A stretch of DNA of 64,000 nt from Chitinophaga sp. MM2321 (GTDB lineage Bacteria; Bacteroidota; Bacteroidia; Chitinophagales; Chitinophagaceae). Below are positions 36,832 through 44,951 of the stretch, one piece after another. The number at the start of each line of letters is the position of its first letter. The first letter of the stretch is position 1. The stretch is taken from assembly GCF_964033635.1 (NCBI RefSeq), contig NZ_OZ035533.1, forward strand, positions 2,356,001 through 2,420,000. The letters are read 5' to 3'. The notes beneath the pieces were generated by a model. That model was not told the DNA's origin. It did not search any database and was given only the letters and a program-made list of their open reading frames with translations. The position numbers and the translations under genes were made by a program.

Positions 36832-38010
36832 ATGGCTACAGTAAAGGTTATTCTAAAGACTCATCGCAAAAAAGACGATGGTACATTCCCCCTGTGTATT
36901 AGAATTAGCAATGAAGGTAAGAGCAGATATAAATATATCGGCTTCTCGGTTAAAACTGAACAATTTAAAGAGGGGATATCCGACTGGATAAGGAGGCATC
37001 CGGATGCACTTTATATAAATTCAATCGCCGAGGATGAACGATCTAAAATAATGGAGAAGATTACTAGGCTAAGATTGGATAATAGACCATTTGATTTTGA
37101 CTTCCTGCTTTCGGATGTGCCGGCCAATGGTCACACATTTTCGGAAATACTCGACAAGATAGCCAATCGGTATAGCGCAGACAGTGCGCTGACCCTTTAC
37201 TCCAGGATGTTATCATTAAAAGAGCAGCTAAGGGAATCATTTAATGGGGATGTAATTCTGAATAGCATAACCATAGAGGACGTGAGAAAAATAGATTCAT
37301 TTTTCCGAAACGAAAAGAAAAATACACCCAATACCGTAGCTAGGAAAATACGTCATCTCCGATCCGCTTTCCGGGAAGCACAACGAATGTGGCCAGAGAT
37401 TGGGCATAACCCCTTTGAAATGTTTAGGGCGAAAACCACACCAGTTGGTCGTATCAAACTTTTGCCAGAACAAATAACCCTAATGGAAGAATTAAAGTTG
37501 GTTGGAGTAATGGATTTATACCGAGATGCTTTCTTGTTTTCTTATTATGCCCAGGGAATGAGATTTGGGAGTGTTGTTCAGCTTCAGCGCGATCAGATTG
37601 AAAATAATATATTGAAATACAGAATGACAAAAGGTCTGCACTTTCGCGAGTTGGAGATTCACCCTAAATTACAGCGTATTATTGATAAATACAAAACCGG
37701 TACGGGGCCATATTTGTTCCCCGTACTGAAAGAATTGTGTAAAACAAAAGTACAGATCCATTATGCCACAAACGAGGCAAATACCGTGGCAAATACCTGC
37801 TTGAAACGGATCGCCATCCTTATCGGGATTACAGATAAGTTAACGTTTCACGTAGCCAAGCACTCATTCGCGCAGATGATTAAAAGAGCAAAGGTAGACC
37901 CTTGGGTTATAAAAGACAGTCTTGGCCATACTAACTTCTCCACCACCGAGGCATATTTAAATAGCCTCGATGATGACGAAATTAATAAAGCCGTAACCGG
38001 ACTTTATTAA
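36832..38010 (+). CDS. Tyrosine recombinase / phage integrase
   Basis: A 392-residue site-specific recombinase of the SAM-like-domain family common in Bacteroidota phages and conjugative elements. An N-terminal arm-binding region (~1-95) is followed by the core-binding SAM-like domain (~100-190) and the catalytic domain (~200-392). Catalytic residues seen are the first Arg in YAQGMRFGS, HVAKHSFAQ in place of HxxR-HxFA (second Arg replaced by Lys, as often in this clade), LGHTNFSTTEAY with the His and the nucleophilic Tyr. It lies directly after tRNA-Arg and tail-to-tail with the excisionase-like gene (stops overlap by 4 nt). Confidence 0.93.
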   Translation: MATVKVILKTHRKKDDGTFPLCIRISNEGKSRYKYIGFSVKTEQFKEGISDWIRRHPDALYINSIAEDERSKIMEKITRLRLDNRPFDFDFLLSDVPANGHTFSEILDKIANRYSADSALTLYSRMLSLKEQLRESFNGDVILNSITIEDVRKIDSFFRNEKKNTPNTVARKIRHLRSAFREAQRMWPEIGHNPFEMFRAKTTPVGRIKLLPEQITLMEELKLVGVMDLYRDAFLFSYYAQGMRFGSVVQLQRDQIENNILKYRMTKGLHFRELEIHPKLQRIIDKYKTGTGPYLFPVLKELCKTKVQIHYATNEANTVANTCLKRIAILIGITDKLTFHVAKHSFAQMIKRAKVDPWVIKDSLGHTNFSTTEAYLNSLDDDEINKAVTGLY

Positions 38011-38198
38011 GCAGTCTTGCGGCGGGTTATCTTTTTTGAGTTTAGATATTCTTGGATGTCATCCTCGGTAATCCGCCATTCTCTGCCTACTTTTTTGGCC
38101 GCCATTTCACGGGTTCGTATCAGTTTTGTAACTGTATCCTCGTCTATAAGCAGGTATTCCGCGACCCGCTTTACATTATAAATTACTGGTAGTGCCAT
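38007..38198 (-). CDS. Excisionase-like / HTH_17 DNA-binding protein
   Basis: A 63-residue protein with a MerR/excisionase-type winged helix: IYNVKRVAEYLLIDEDTVTKLIRTREMAAKKVGREWRITEDDIQEYL. The form (helix-turn-helix then GREWRI wing and D/E-xx-Y-L) matches the excisionase family. Adjacent to the integrase, it is likely a directionality factor, though similar proteins also act as regulators. Confidence 0.75.
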   Translation of the reverse strand: MALPVIYNVKRVAEYLLIDEDTVTKLIRTREMAAKKVGREWRITEDDIQEYLNSKKITRRKTA

Positions 38199-38231
38199 TT
38201 CTCTTCACGTTTTCTCCCTCACGGGGGTTAT

Positions 38232-38516
38232 TTAAGATAAATAAAGTACCTCATTAAACTGCTTCCTGATCTGTTTTATATCCCGGATTGCATTCTCCTC
38301 GTGATTCAGAAGGTGCACCAGCTGGTGTATTATGCCATGGTCACTTAAAACCTGGTGGTCGTATTCCTTCAGGTAGCAGATAATGCAAGCTAAGTGAAGT
38401 GCTTCCGGTAGACGAGTAATGAAAGGACCATTGGCAATAGAGCAAAGCTCTTCATGCTGCTGTTTTAGTTGCTGGTATGACAGGCTGTATTTTGTTTCTT
38501 CGATTAGGTAATCCAT
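38232..38516 (-). CDS. Phage hypothetical protein, helical
   Basis: This 94-residue protein is not recognised. It is predicted mainly alpha-helical, with short His/Cys-containing segments (LACIICYLKEYDHQV, IHQLVHLLNHEENAIRDIKQIRKQF). No signal or membrane helix is seen. It sits in the leftward early array between the excisionase-like gene and a GDYLVKG-type protein. Confidence 0.6.
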   Translation of the reverse strand: MDYLIEETKYSLSYQQLKQQHEELCSIANGPFITRLPEALHLACIICYLKEYDHQVLSDHGIIHQLVHLLNHEENAIRDIKQIRKQFNEVLYLS

Positions 38517-38552
38517 TCTTCAGTTATTTACCGGATGCCGGAGCCGGTGTGG

Positions 38553-38819
38553 TTAATCTCTTACTTTTTCGTAGTTCAATTCAAAATAATCAGGTTTTAC
38601 GGGCCAAAAGTGCCATCCTAATAATTCAGTATACCCCTTTACAAGATAATCGCCAGTTACAGCTATTTGAGTTCCCTTGCCGCTTTCAGGAGTTACAAGT
38701 ACGACCGACCCATCAAGCCCCCTTCTACCGCCAATCCACTCCATAATTTCGGCTTGGTTGCGCTCTGTTAACTGGCGAGCCTCCAATGGTTTTACCTCTC
38801 TTTTTATATAATACGGCAT
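38553..38819 (-). CDS. Small phage protein of the GDWIVKG-type family
   Basis: An 88-residue protein whose layout matches a widespread small phage family: an N-terminal YYIKREVKPLEARQLT, then NQAEIMEWIGG, and a C-terminal TGDYLVKGYTELLGWHFWPVKPDYFELNYEKV (the family's GDWIVKGxxGEFxPCKPDIFExTYE block). Function is unknown; members are common in tailed phages of many hosts and usually lie among early genes. Confidence 0.7.
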   Translation of the reverse strand: MPYYIKREVKPLEARQLTERNQAEIMEWIGGRRGLDGSVVLVTPESGKGTQIAVTGDYLVKGYTELLGWHFWPVKPDYFELNYEKVRD

Positions 38820-38851
38820 TTCATTCCCCGGTATCGCTTATCGGGTGGCGT

Positions 38852-39136
38852 TTAATCTGTACAAATAATTAACTGATTAAGGTTAAACCAATAGTAATCT
38901 CCGAGTTCACTATCGGCTACGCAATAATGCCAGGTATTATTGCGCCAAAATGGTTGTTCGTCCTTGTGTTTCGGATCGATAAACCGAAAAAACATCTTAC
39001 ACATATGCTCGTTTTGAAAAAACAATAGCCGCTCGTAATCGTATGGAGACGGAAACATATCATAAGCCCTTGCCATAGGATGAAGGTGTGCGGTTTTGTG
39101 AATCAGGTCAGGTAGTATATGCAATGGCCGAATCAT
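38852..39136 (-). CDS. Phage hypothetical protein, aromatic-rich
   Basis: A 94-residue protein, not recognised. It is rich in His, Trp, Tyr and Phe (for example FWRNNTWHYCVADSELGDYYWFNL), with no membrane segment. The leftward gene spacing (about 33 bp from its neighbours) supports a real gene. Confidence 0.55.
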   Translation of the reverse strand: MIRPLHILPDLIHKTAHLHPMARAYDMFPSPYDYERLLFFQNEHMCKMFFRFIDPKHKDEQPFWRNNTWHYCVADSELGDYYWFNLNQLIICTD

Positions 39137-39158
39137 AATTCATCTTTCCCGGTAGCGT

Positions 39159-39410
39159 TTATTTTGCTGTTAATTGTCTTTTATAGGCCATTGTTTCTAT
39201 GCTCGTAGCCTCTGCCAACGAATGATAATGCCCGAACTCATACCACCTCCTGCCTATCTTTTCCATCAAAAAATATTTTGCAGACGGATGGCGCTTTTCA
39301 AAATACATCACGCGCATTACAGTTCTTTTCTTCCCCCAGCTCTGCCAGCCGATTGCTATAATCCGAGGATCACCTGTGGGGGAGCCGGAGAATGTTATTG
39401 CCTTACTCAT
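39159..39410 (-). CDS. Phage hypothetical protein
   Basis: An 83-residue basic protein, not recognised. It contains a beta-rich centre (TVMRVMYFEKRHPSAKYFLMEKIGRRWYEFGHYHSLAEA). It overlaps the upstream gene stop by 8 nt, indicating translational coupling. Confidence 0.55.
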   Translation of the reverse strand: MSKAITFSGSPTGDPRIIAIGWQSWGKKRTVMRVMYFEKRHPSAKYFLMEKIGRRWYEFGHYHSLAEATSIETMAYKRQLTAK

Positions 39411-39789
39411 CTTTATCGGCCTCCTTCGCCGGTTGATTTAATTTGGTTACCAATGTTTCCAGCCGAGAAACTACAGGAGGAGTTGTGCCAGTAGGGAATC
39501 GTTTATCCAAGTATTCAAGCTGAGTGACCGCCTCTTCGATGCCATCCTGCGCTTGCTGCAACTGATCCTGCTGTTGGGAGATCGTGGTAAGGAGAGAGGC
39601 GCATTTGTCGGTGAGGGTTTTAAGCTCGGTGTCTTTTTCCGCTACTTTCCGCCCGGCGTATCTTTTCATTGCTGCAAAAATCATCCACTTCAGGTCAATG
39701 TTTATTGATGGATATTTCAGCAATACCTCTTCCCGCAGGATCTCTTCGCAGACAATGTTTTGTATTTCTTCCGGTGTTATTTTGTTCAT
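39403..39789 (-). CDS. Phage hypothetical protein with coiled coil
   Basis: A 128-residue protein. The N-terminal part (ITPEEIQNIVCEEILREEVLLKYPSINIDLKWMIFAAMKRYAGRKVAEKD) is followed by a coiled coil at ~62-95 with heptad spacing (LTDKCASLLTTISQQQDQLQQAQDGIEEAV). Function unknown. It is coupled to the next gene by an 8-nt overlap. Confidence 0.6.
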   Translation of the reverse strand: MNKITPEEIQNIVCEEILREEVLLKYPSINIDLKWMIFAAMKRYAGRKVAEKDTELKTLTDKCASLLTTISQQQDQLQQAQDGIEEAVTQLEYLDKRFPTGTTPPVVSRLETLVTKLNQPAKEADKDE

Positions 39790-39831
39790 AATTATACGTT
39801 GCCCGTTCCTGGGCCGGTTGATAGTTTAGTG

Positions 39832-40017
39832 TTATAGCCACTCGAATGCGCTGGCGGCAATCTCCCCAATCGTGCAGAGGTCTATGTTTTCATCATTGTT
39901 TTCCTCCCATTCGCCATCTTCGTTTTCTCTGCCATAACAGACAGCTATCTTCTCCTCCAACTCATCCCACTTTTGGGCTTTTCGTTTCTGTGTTTCAATT
40001 TCTTCTTCTGTATACAT
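39832..40017 (-). CDS. Small acidic phage protein
   Basis: A 61-residue protein, strongly acidic (EENEDGEWEENNDENIDL), not recognised. Its charge is reminiscent of DNA-mimic or anti-restriction proteins, but that is only a compositional hint. Confidence 0.5.
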   Translation of the reverse strand: MYTEEEIETQKRKAQKWDELEEKIAVCYGRENEDGEWEENNDENIDLCTIGEIAASAFEWL

Positions 40018-40045
40018 TTTCTATTTATTTGCGGCTGACGCCTGA

Positions 40046-40720
40046 TTAAAAAAGTTTGAGTTGTGCTTCAAATTGCCTTACCCTCTCAGTGCCCGCTTTC
40101 CAGTAGTCATGATCAAGTTCATATGCGATGTAATCAAACCCCATGTCTATACAAGCTATCGCTGAGCTACAGCTGCCTGCATGAGTGTCGAGGATCTTAT
40201 CTCCCGCATTGGCATAATGGGCGAGCAGCCATTTATATAGCGCAACGGGCTTTTGCGTGGGGTGTATGCGCTTCTCATTTTTTGAAACATCACCGCCGAA
40301 CGACCCTTGATGCATGCCATTCCACATATACTTGAAAATTCGAACCGCCGACCTAAATGAAGTATAGGCGATTTCGGCGTCTGCAAAGGAACTTTTCCCA
40401 TTATCCTTATCCCAGATAATCCAACAAGGGGAGGATGAATCAAATACACCGGCAAAATGATTGGCGCCCCAGATAATTTGATTCTTAGACACTCTGCGCA
40501 ACTCTTGGAAGTATTCTGGACCCGGTACATTCCACTCTTTGCATCCCTTGTAATACTTCGCCCGTTTTACACCGAGATTACTGTATCCTTTGCCATAGTA
40601 TCCAGACAAGTTTGGCCCCTGGAAATACGGAGGGTCTACAATAGCCAGTTGAAAGAACTTATCCGGGTACTGTCGCATACCCTCTATGCAATCCTGGTTA
40701 TATATTTTGTTCAGTTCCAT
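40046..40720 (-). CDS. DNA N6-adenine/N4-cytosine methyltransferase, beta class
   Basis: A 224-residue SAM-dependent DNA methylase. Motif IV DPPY (residues 29-32) comes first and the SAM-binding motif I region (ILDTHAGSCSSAIAC) comes last, the circular order of the beta class; a TQKPVALYKWLL block in between is typical of N6-adenine enzymes. There is no restriction endonuclease next to it, so it is an orphan phage methylase, perhaps protecting phage DNA or marking origin/regulatory sites. Target sequence unknown. Confidence 0.9.
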   Translation of the reverse strand: MELNKIYNQDCIEGMRQYPDKFFQLAIVDPPYFQGPNLSGYYGKGYSNLGVKRAKYYKGCKEWNVPGPEYFQELRRVSKNQIIWGANHFAGVFDSSSPCWIIWDKDNGKSSFADAEIAYTSFRSAVRIFKYMWNGMHQGSFGGDVSKNEKRIHPTQKPVALYKWLLAHYANAGDKILDTHAGSCSSAIACIDMGFDYIAYELDHDYWKAGTERVRQFEAQLKLF

Positions 40721-41075
40721 TACTCGATCTTTTATTTAAGCGTGATAGTTTAAGCCCTCTTTCCACCGCCCATGCGTGATTCTCCTCCACAAAAAGGTTG
40801 CATTTGTTACAGGCGGCCATCCAATATTTTTCATCCATGAGTAATTCTGTAGTGCCTTTTCCTTTTAGGTGATGAATCCCATCAGCGGATTTTGAACAAC
40901 CAGGAGCATTGATCTCACACGGCTTATCCTTCCACACTGGCCGGGATCTCGCGTAATACTCCCGGTTGATCTTTGCTCGCTTATCGCTGTATTGTTTTAT
41001 CTTTCGGACTTTATTCTCTTTCGGTGGGCGATCCTCGTTCTTTAATCGGAGGCGGTATTCCAGATAGCCACTCAT
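40698..41075 (-). CDS. HNH-like zinc-binding phage protein
   Basis: A 125-residue protein. The N-terminal third is very basic. The core has paired CxxxxPGC (CEINAPGC), a DGIHHLKGKG segment and a CNKCN pair, arranged as in HNH nucleases with a structural zinc; the HHLKGKG histidines sit where the catalytic HH would be. It resembles NinG/HNH-type phage recombination nucleases. It overlaps the methyltransferase start (22 nt) and almost abuts rusA, so it belongs to the recombination module. Confidence 0.65.
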   Translation of the reverse strand: MSGYLEYRLRLKNEDRPPKENKVRKIKQYSDKRAKINREYYARSRPVWKDKPCEINAPGCSKSADGIHHLKGKGTTELLMDEKYWMAACNKCNLFVEENHAWAVERGLKLSRLNKRSSNGTEQNI

Positions 41076-41425
41076 ACGGCAACGATTTCAAATTCAATCC
41101 TGGGATCTCCTTCAGTTTTGAACTTACGAATGTGCAGTCCGACAGCCTTGTTGTCATTTTTGAAAGCCTTGACGCGTTGCAGGCAGTCCAAAACCACTTT
41201 CAATGAATTGTCTAAATCTGCTCTTTGATTCGGATAGAAAACATCCATGTGAAATTCAAAATACCCTTCAATCATTTTGCCCCGGTACTGGTTGCACTGG
41301 ATGTAGAAATCATTCTCATACTTTCTCAATGCGGGCGATTTTGCCAGGGAGGACACCCCCTTGATCTTCACTATTATGTAGCAGTTGCTCTTGCTCGGTA
41401 CCGTTCCATATATCACTTGTTTCAT
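41072..41425 (-). CDS. rusA: RusA-family Holliday junction resolvase
   Basis: A 117-residue endonuclease that resolves four-way junctions in phage recombination and replication. The family signature is clear: VPSKSNCYIIV near the N-terminus, FEFHMDVFYPNQRADLDNSLKVVLDCLQ with the metal-binding Asp70, Asp72 and Asp80, and KAFKNDNKAV with Asp91, ending in a DPRIEFEI strand. It lies in the leftward recombination module with RecT, the exonuclease and the HNH-like protein. The upstream gene overlaps it by 110 nt. Confidence 0.88.
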   Translation of the reverse strand: MKQVIYGTVPSKSNCYIIVKIKGVSSLAKSPALRKYENDFYIQCNQYRGKMIEGYFEFHMDVFYPNQRADLDNSLKVVLDCLQRVKAFKNDNKAVGLHIRKFKTEGDPRIEFEIVAV

Positions 41426-41585
41426 CTTCGTCTATTTCTGGTATTATGGTTATGTAATGGTCTTTAGCTGTTAGATTGTAATTCAATGACCAACGCCGAA
41501 CTATTTTCTTCGCATGTTCCGGGTCACGGTAATCCTCTTTTCTGGTGTGACCGTGGTTGTAATGCAGTATCATTTTCCCCGGCAT
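41316..41585 (-). CDS. Small phage protein overlapping rusA
   Basis: An 89-residue protein from the ATG at 41585 (41654 is an alternative start that overlaps the HTH gene). The first part looks genuine (MILHYNHGHTRKEDYRDPEHAKKIVRRW then NLTAKDHYITIIPEIDEDE), but the last ~36 residues lie over the beginning of rusA in another frame and are of lower complexity. Either a true 110-nt overlap or a frameshifted end. Function unknown. Confidence 0.5.
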   Translation of the reverse strand: MPGKMILHYNHGHTRKEDYRDPEHAKKIVRRWSLNYNLTAKDHYITIIPEIDEDETSDIWNGTEQEQLLHNSEDQGGVLPGKIARIEKV

Positions 41586-41613
41586 AGTTAAATGAATAGC
41601 ATTCTTTCTTCTC

Positions 41614-41982
41614 TTAATTTTTTTGCTCTCTCTCTTGAAGCAGCATTTGCGCATTTTCTACAATAGCATTTGCGGCCTCCAGGATGGCTTGGGTCTTTGA
41701 TGAACTCTGTGAGTTCTTTTGTTTCGTTGCATTTTGTGCATTTTCTTTCCATACTACACTCAGGTTTTTGGTTATGAGAATTTCTAATTGGATATTGAAT
41801 GTTTTCGAGACTATTAGTAGCGTTTCGATGGAAGGAGTGCAGCGGCCTTCTTTGTAAGAACCTAGCGCGGATCTGCTCACCTTTAGTAACTTTGCAAACT
41901 TCCCCTGGCTAAGATTCTGCGACTTTCGCAAAAGCTGAATATTGCACCGGACTGTCTCTTTTGTCGTTCCTGTTTTATTCAT
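41614..41982 (-). CDS. XRE-family HTH regulator
   Basis: A 122-residue protein with an N-terminal lambda-repressor-type helix-turn-helix (CNIQLLRKSQNLSQGKFAKLLKVSRSALGSYKEGRCTPSIETLLIVSKTF, residues ~13-65) and a polar, probably helical C-terminus (SQSSSKTQAILEAANAIVENAQMLLQ) suited to dimerisation. It is embedded in the replication module, so it may control the leftward genes rather than lysogeny. Confidence 0.82.
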   Translation of the reverse strand: MNKTGTTKETVRCNIQLLRKSQNLSQGKFAKLLKVSRSALGSYKEGRCTPSIETLLIVSKTFNIQLEILITKNLSVVWKENAQNATKQKNSQSSSKTQAILEAANAIVENAQMLLQEREQKN

Positions 41983-42838
41983 TGATTATAGCGTTTTGGG
42001 CTTCAATCTTCACGGTTTGTTGCTTACTGGCATTTATCACGGCTGACCACAGATCTTCGTTTTGGCGCCAGTCGTCCCCGTCTTGTGTAAGCAATTCCAG
42101 CTTCTCCCTTGCTACTGGATTTCGCTCACTAGATGCGCGGAGAGCGACCGACATTTCAAACGCAAGCGCCTGCCTGCAATCTTCCAAAATCTGTTTTCGC
42201 GCTTCCCCCGATACGGTGAGTTGGTTTGTCCGTTTCAGCCAATCGTATATGGGAGTAATTATGTACGATTGGTTTAGTGCGCCATTTCGGGCCGATTCCT
42301 TGATCTTCTCCCATTCGGCGGACCAATCCACTGGCCCGGATGACAATGCGGGTAATTCGGGCTGTTTACTTCGTTTTTGTTCTTCCAGGCTGGAAAGGTG
42401 TTGCCGTATGCCGATATACTCACATATCGCATCGTCGATCAACGCGAGGTTTAAACCTTTGCCCCAATCTTTAATCTTCGTGCCGTAAGTCCGTAGGGCG
42501 TATTCAAACTCATCTATGTTCAGGTCCTGGTAGTCATCAACAAGTTTCTTCTTCAGTTGGTCATCCAGGATTGTAACATACTCGCTACTCTCTGGTATCT
42601 GCCAGCCGGTAATCACACTGATTTTCATCACCAACCCTTTGCAGGTAGCAGAAAGGATTTCCGGTGAAAATGAACCTATTCGGGGGGATTTATATTTCAT
42701 TCCCAAAACCCGCTGTTCCTCCGGAAGCATAGTGCTCAAGTTCGTTCCTAAGTTGGCCTGCAACGATGTTGAAACCGCCGTTTCTACTGTTAATCCCGTT
42801 ACCACCTCCGCCACTACTGCGCTTATTTCTCTGCTCAT
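41975..42838 (-). CDS. Phage hypothetical protein, possible replication partner
   Basis: Up to 287 residues from the ATG at 42838, but that overlaps the upstream gene by 149 nt. The ATGs at 42730 (MLPEEQRVLG) or 42700 (MKYKSPRIGSF) give much smaller overlaps and are likelier. The protein is mostly helical, with LDDQLKKKLVDDYQDLNIDEFEYALRTYG, resembling regions of replicative-helicase-loader-like phage proteins next to DnaD-type initiators, but no family is recognised with confidence. Confidence 0.6.
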   Translation of the reverse strand: MSREISAVVAEVVTGLTVETAVSTSLQANLGTNLSTMLPEEQRVLGMKYKSPRIGSFSPEILSATCKGLVMKISVITGWQIPESSEYVTILDDQLKKKLVDDYQDLNIDEFEYALRTYGTKIKDWGKGLNLALIDDAICEYIGIRQHLSSLEEQKRSKQPELPALSSGPVDWSAEWEKIKESARNGALNQSYIITPIYDWLKRTNQLTVSGEARKQILEDCRQALAFEMSVALRASSERNPVAREKLELLTQDGDDWRQNEDLWSAVINASKQQTVKIEAQNAIINE

Positions 42839-43580
42839 TTTCGTGATAATTTGTAATGAAATTGTTCGCCAAACTGGCCCATCTGACTATTCTGCTGCCT
42901 CTGTCAACCCACCCCACACCGTCCCATTTGTTCCAGAACTTCTCCGCCATCTCCTCGTTTCCGCCAGCCCCACGGAAGAATCGTATCACATCTTCCAGCG
43001 GTGGGCCCGAGGAGGGGGGCGGCGCAACCGGGGGAGATAGATTTTCCGCGCCGGGTGTATAGTCTTCCGATTTTTCGGTTTGTAACGGATTTGGAATTTC
43101 TTGGGCGGGCGTATTCCCCCTCCCTTCCACCTCCACCTCCACCTCCACCTCCATTTCCTGCGACGTGTTCACGGTGTGTTCACGGTGTGGCCACGGTGTG
43201 TTCACGGCGTGGTCGATCAAATCCTTATCTAGTATAGGTTTCACGAATTTTGGATCTACTGAGTACCGAGCGTAACGCTGATCGATCTTTTGATGGCCAT
43301 TGAAAGTGCGGATAACGTAATAGCCTTCTCCTTTGTACTGGAAGGGTATCAACATCCGGGCTTGAACCAGGGCATCTAACCAATTTTGTAACACTCCTAC
43401 TCTTAAATCGTCATCATACGGGAATACTCTACTTTTGATATATACAGGATTTGATTTGATGACACCCTGATCATCCGCGAAATTGAACATACCCAGGAAC
43501 AGGAGGCGGGGTTCTCTTTTTAACTTTCCAATCTTTTCGTCTTCCCAAAACTCCGGCTTTACTGTTCGTATTTTCGCCAT
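42690..43580 (-). CDS. Phage replication-initiator-like protein
   Basis: A 296-residue protein. Residues ~1-125 (AKIRTVKPEFWEDEKIGKLKREPRLLFLGMFNFADDQG and following WH-like LQNWLDALVQARMLIPFQYKGEGYYVIRTFNGHQKID) match the N-terminal winged-helix domain of phage replisome-organiser/DnaD-like proteins. An EVEVEVEVEG linker (~143-152) and a C-terminal part (DVIRFFRGAGGNEEMAEKFWNKWDGVGWVDRGSRIVRWASLANNFITN) resemble the primosome DnaD-type helper domain. Probably initiates phage DNA replication and recruits a helicase; the origin may lie within or near it. Confidence 0.8.
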   Translation of the reverse strand: MAKIRTVKPEFWEDEKIGKLKREPRLLFLGMFNFADDQGVIKSNPVYIKSRVFPYDDDLRVGVLQNWLDALVQARMLIPFQYKGEGYYVIRTFNGHQKIDQRYARYSVDPKFVKPILDKDLIDHAVNTPWPHREHTVNTSQEMEVEVEVEVEGRGNTPAQEIPNPLQTEKSEDYTPGAENLSPPVAPPPSSGPPLEDVIRFFRGAGGNEEMAEKFWNKWDGVGWVDRGSRIVRWASLANNFITNYHENEQRNKRSSGGGGNGINSRNGGFNIVAGQLRNELEHYASGGTAGFGNEI

Positions 43581-43581
43581 T

Positions 43582-43929
43582 TCACAATAGGTTTATAGGA
43601 TGTTCCTCTGAATAACCGGCCTTTCCCCAACCGGTTGATAGCTGATAATAATGTTCATTAACCTTATACGGCCCTTTCTTACACTCATTCAACCTATTCA
43701 CCCAACCATCCTTTGCTAGGGTTGTCAATGCTCGCCTGATAGAAGTGATCGGTACGTATTCCGAAAGAAGGTGTTCGCTTTTCAGTTTTCGTTCCAGGTC
43801 CGATGCTGTGAATTTGCCGGTAGGGTGTTTATTAAAGAACTTCCGGATAATGTCTTCCTGCGAGCCTGCCGTTAATATTCTTTCTTGTAGCTCGCAGGGT
43901 GTCAAGTGTGTTGTTTGGAAATATGTCAT
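43582..43929 (-). CDS. Phage winged-helix-like protein
   Basis: A 115-residue protein. Residues ~25-80 (QEDIIRKFFNKHPTGKFTASDLERKLKSEHLLSEYVPITSIRRALTTLAKDGWVNR) look like a winged helix: three helices then a GWVNR wing. It abuts the replication initiator (1 nt apart). Possible DNA binding; no name given. Confidence 0.6.
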   Translation of the reverse strand: MTYFQTTHLTPCELQERILTAGSQEDIIRKFFNKHPTGKFTASDLERKLKSEHLLSEYVPITSIRRALTTLAKDGWVNRLNECKKGPYKVNEHYYQLSTGWGKAGYSEEHPINLL

Positions 43930-43977
43930 ACCCTCTATTTTTATTCGTTAAATCAATTTCACTGGGTAGAATGGATG

Positions 43978-44205
43978 TTATTGTAGCTGCCGATGCCTGG
44001 CCGTGAATACACGCTGTTTGAAACGAGTGGATGCTGTTACTTTAAATCTCCGGTCGAAAGCATCCGCCTCGAAGTCATGCGGTTTTCCAGGAGATATCGA
44101 ATCTTCTACCGCGTAGAATCTTCTACCGTAAGCCAGGTGTTCGCCAACTATTTTCAAGGTGCGAGTGACCTTGTTTTCTGTGATGGAGAATGTTTTGCCG
44201 ATCAT
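43978..44205 (-). CDS. Small basic phage protein
   Basis: A 75-residue protein, not recognised, rich in Arg/Lys and beta-prone (KTFSITENKVTRTLKIVGEHLAYGRRFYAVED). It overlaps the exonuclease gene stop by 4 nt (ATGA-type), so it is coupled to the recombination operon. Confidence 0.55.
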   Translation of the reverse strand: MIGKTFSITENKVTRTLKIVGEHLAYGRRFYAVEDSISPGKPHDFEADAFDRRFKVTASTRFKQRVFTARHRQLQ

Positions 44206-44951
44206 TGTAGTAGTGTTTGGGGTTCGCAGATAGAGGCTTCAAGTTCGTTGAGATACTCCCGGCACTTTTTTACTTTACTGTAGATTCTTTCTATTTCCTC
44301 ATCATTCCGATCAATTGAAAATTCGATTATTTTCCGATTCATGGGGATATCGTCATAGATTGAAAGTTGTCTTAACTTTTCGCAGGCTTCAATGTAGAGT
44401 GGGTTCTCGGTCGTGCCCGCGTTCATCCTGTACATTAACTTCCGTTCTTCATCAACAATCATTAATTCCGGGGTATTGACTAAGCAGTAGGCAAGTGTAG
44501 CCTTCTTAGCTCCGGTGAGTGCCATGTATGCCATTAGCTGCCAGTAATAATCCTTGTTAATCGGCTTGGTAAGGTTTCGGAAGAAGGTGAAAATATCCCA
44601 GGATGACTTAATATCCACGATCAGCGAGGCTTCGTTTATAGACACCCCTTCGTAAAGATCCGGGGTGCCCATAATGAAATCATTCTTAAGATGCGTTTCG
44701 TTCTTTTTATAGTATTTCCTTTTAACTCGGCTAAAAAGTGTAATACTATCCTCCTCTACAGCTAACCCCTTTTCAAGGTATTTGCTGAATATATCAGTCT
44801 GGCGGCCGTACTTCCTGGATACATATACATCGATTAAGTGAGTTTTCGCCCCTTCGGAAAGTTCACCCCGATCCTTTGCGGCTTTGCTTTGAGGCTCGGT
44901 CATTATGTGACCGATAGACGAGCTGCGAAAAAGTGTTTTTGAGAAGTCCAT
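44202..44951 (-). CDS. PD-(D/E)XK exonuclease, RecT partner
   Basis: A 249-residue nuclease. The catalytic core shows MGTPDLYEG (Asp98) then IVDIKSSW (D113-x-K115), the D...(D/E)xK layout of YqaJ/RecB-type phage exonucleases, with an upstream Glu in the DRGELSEG segment. It would resect phage DNA ends to give 3' single strands for RecT. Its ATG overlaps the recT stop by one base (TGATG), confirming a coupled exo-annealase pair. Confidence 0.85.
   Translation of the reverse strand: MDFSKTLFRSSSIGHIMTEPQSKAAKDRGELSEGAKTHLIDVYVSRKYGRQTDIFSKYLEKGLAVEEDSITLFSRVKRKYYKKNETHLKNDFIMGTPDLYEGVSINEASLIVDIKSSWDIFTFFRNLTKPINKDYYWQLMAYMALTGAKKATLAYCLVNTPELMIVDEERKLMYRMNAGTTENPLYIEACEKLRQLSIYDDIPMNRKIIEFSIDRNDEEIERIYSKVKKCREYLNELEASICEPQTLLQ

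Noticed and set aside
41495..41600. Possible extra tRNA-like fold in the early arm
   Set aside because: No complete acceptor stem or T-loop consensus; sequence is coding.
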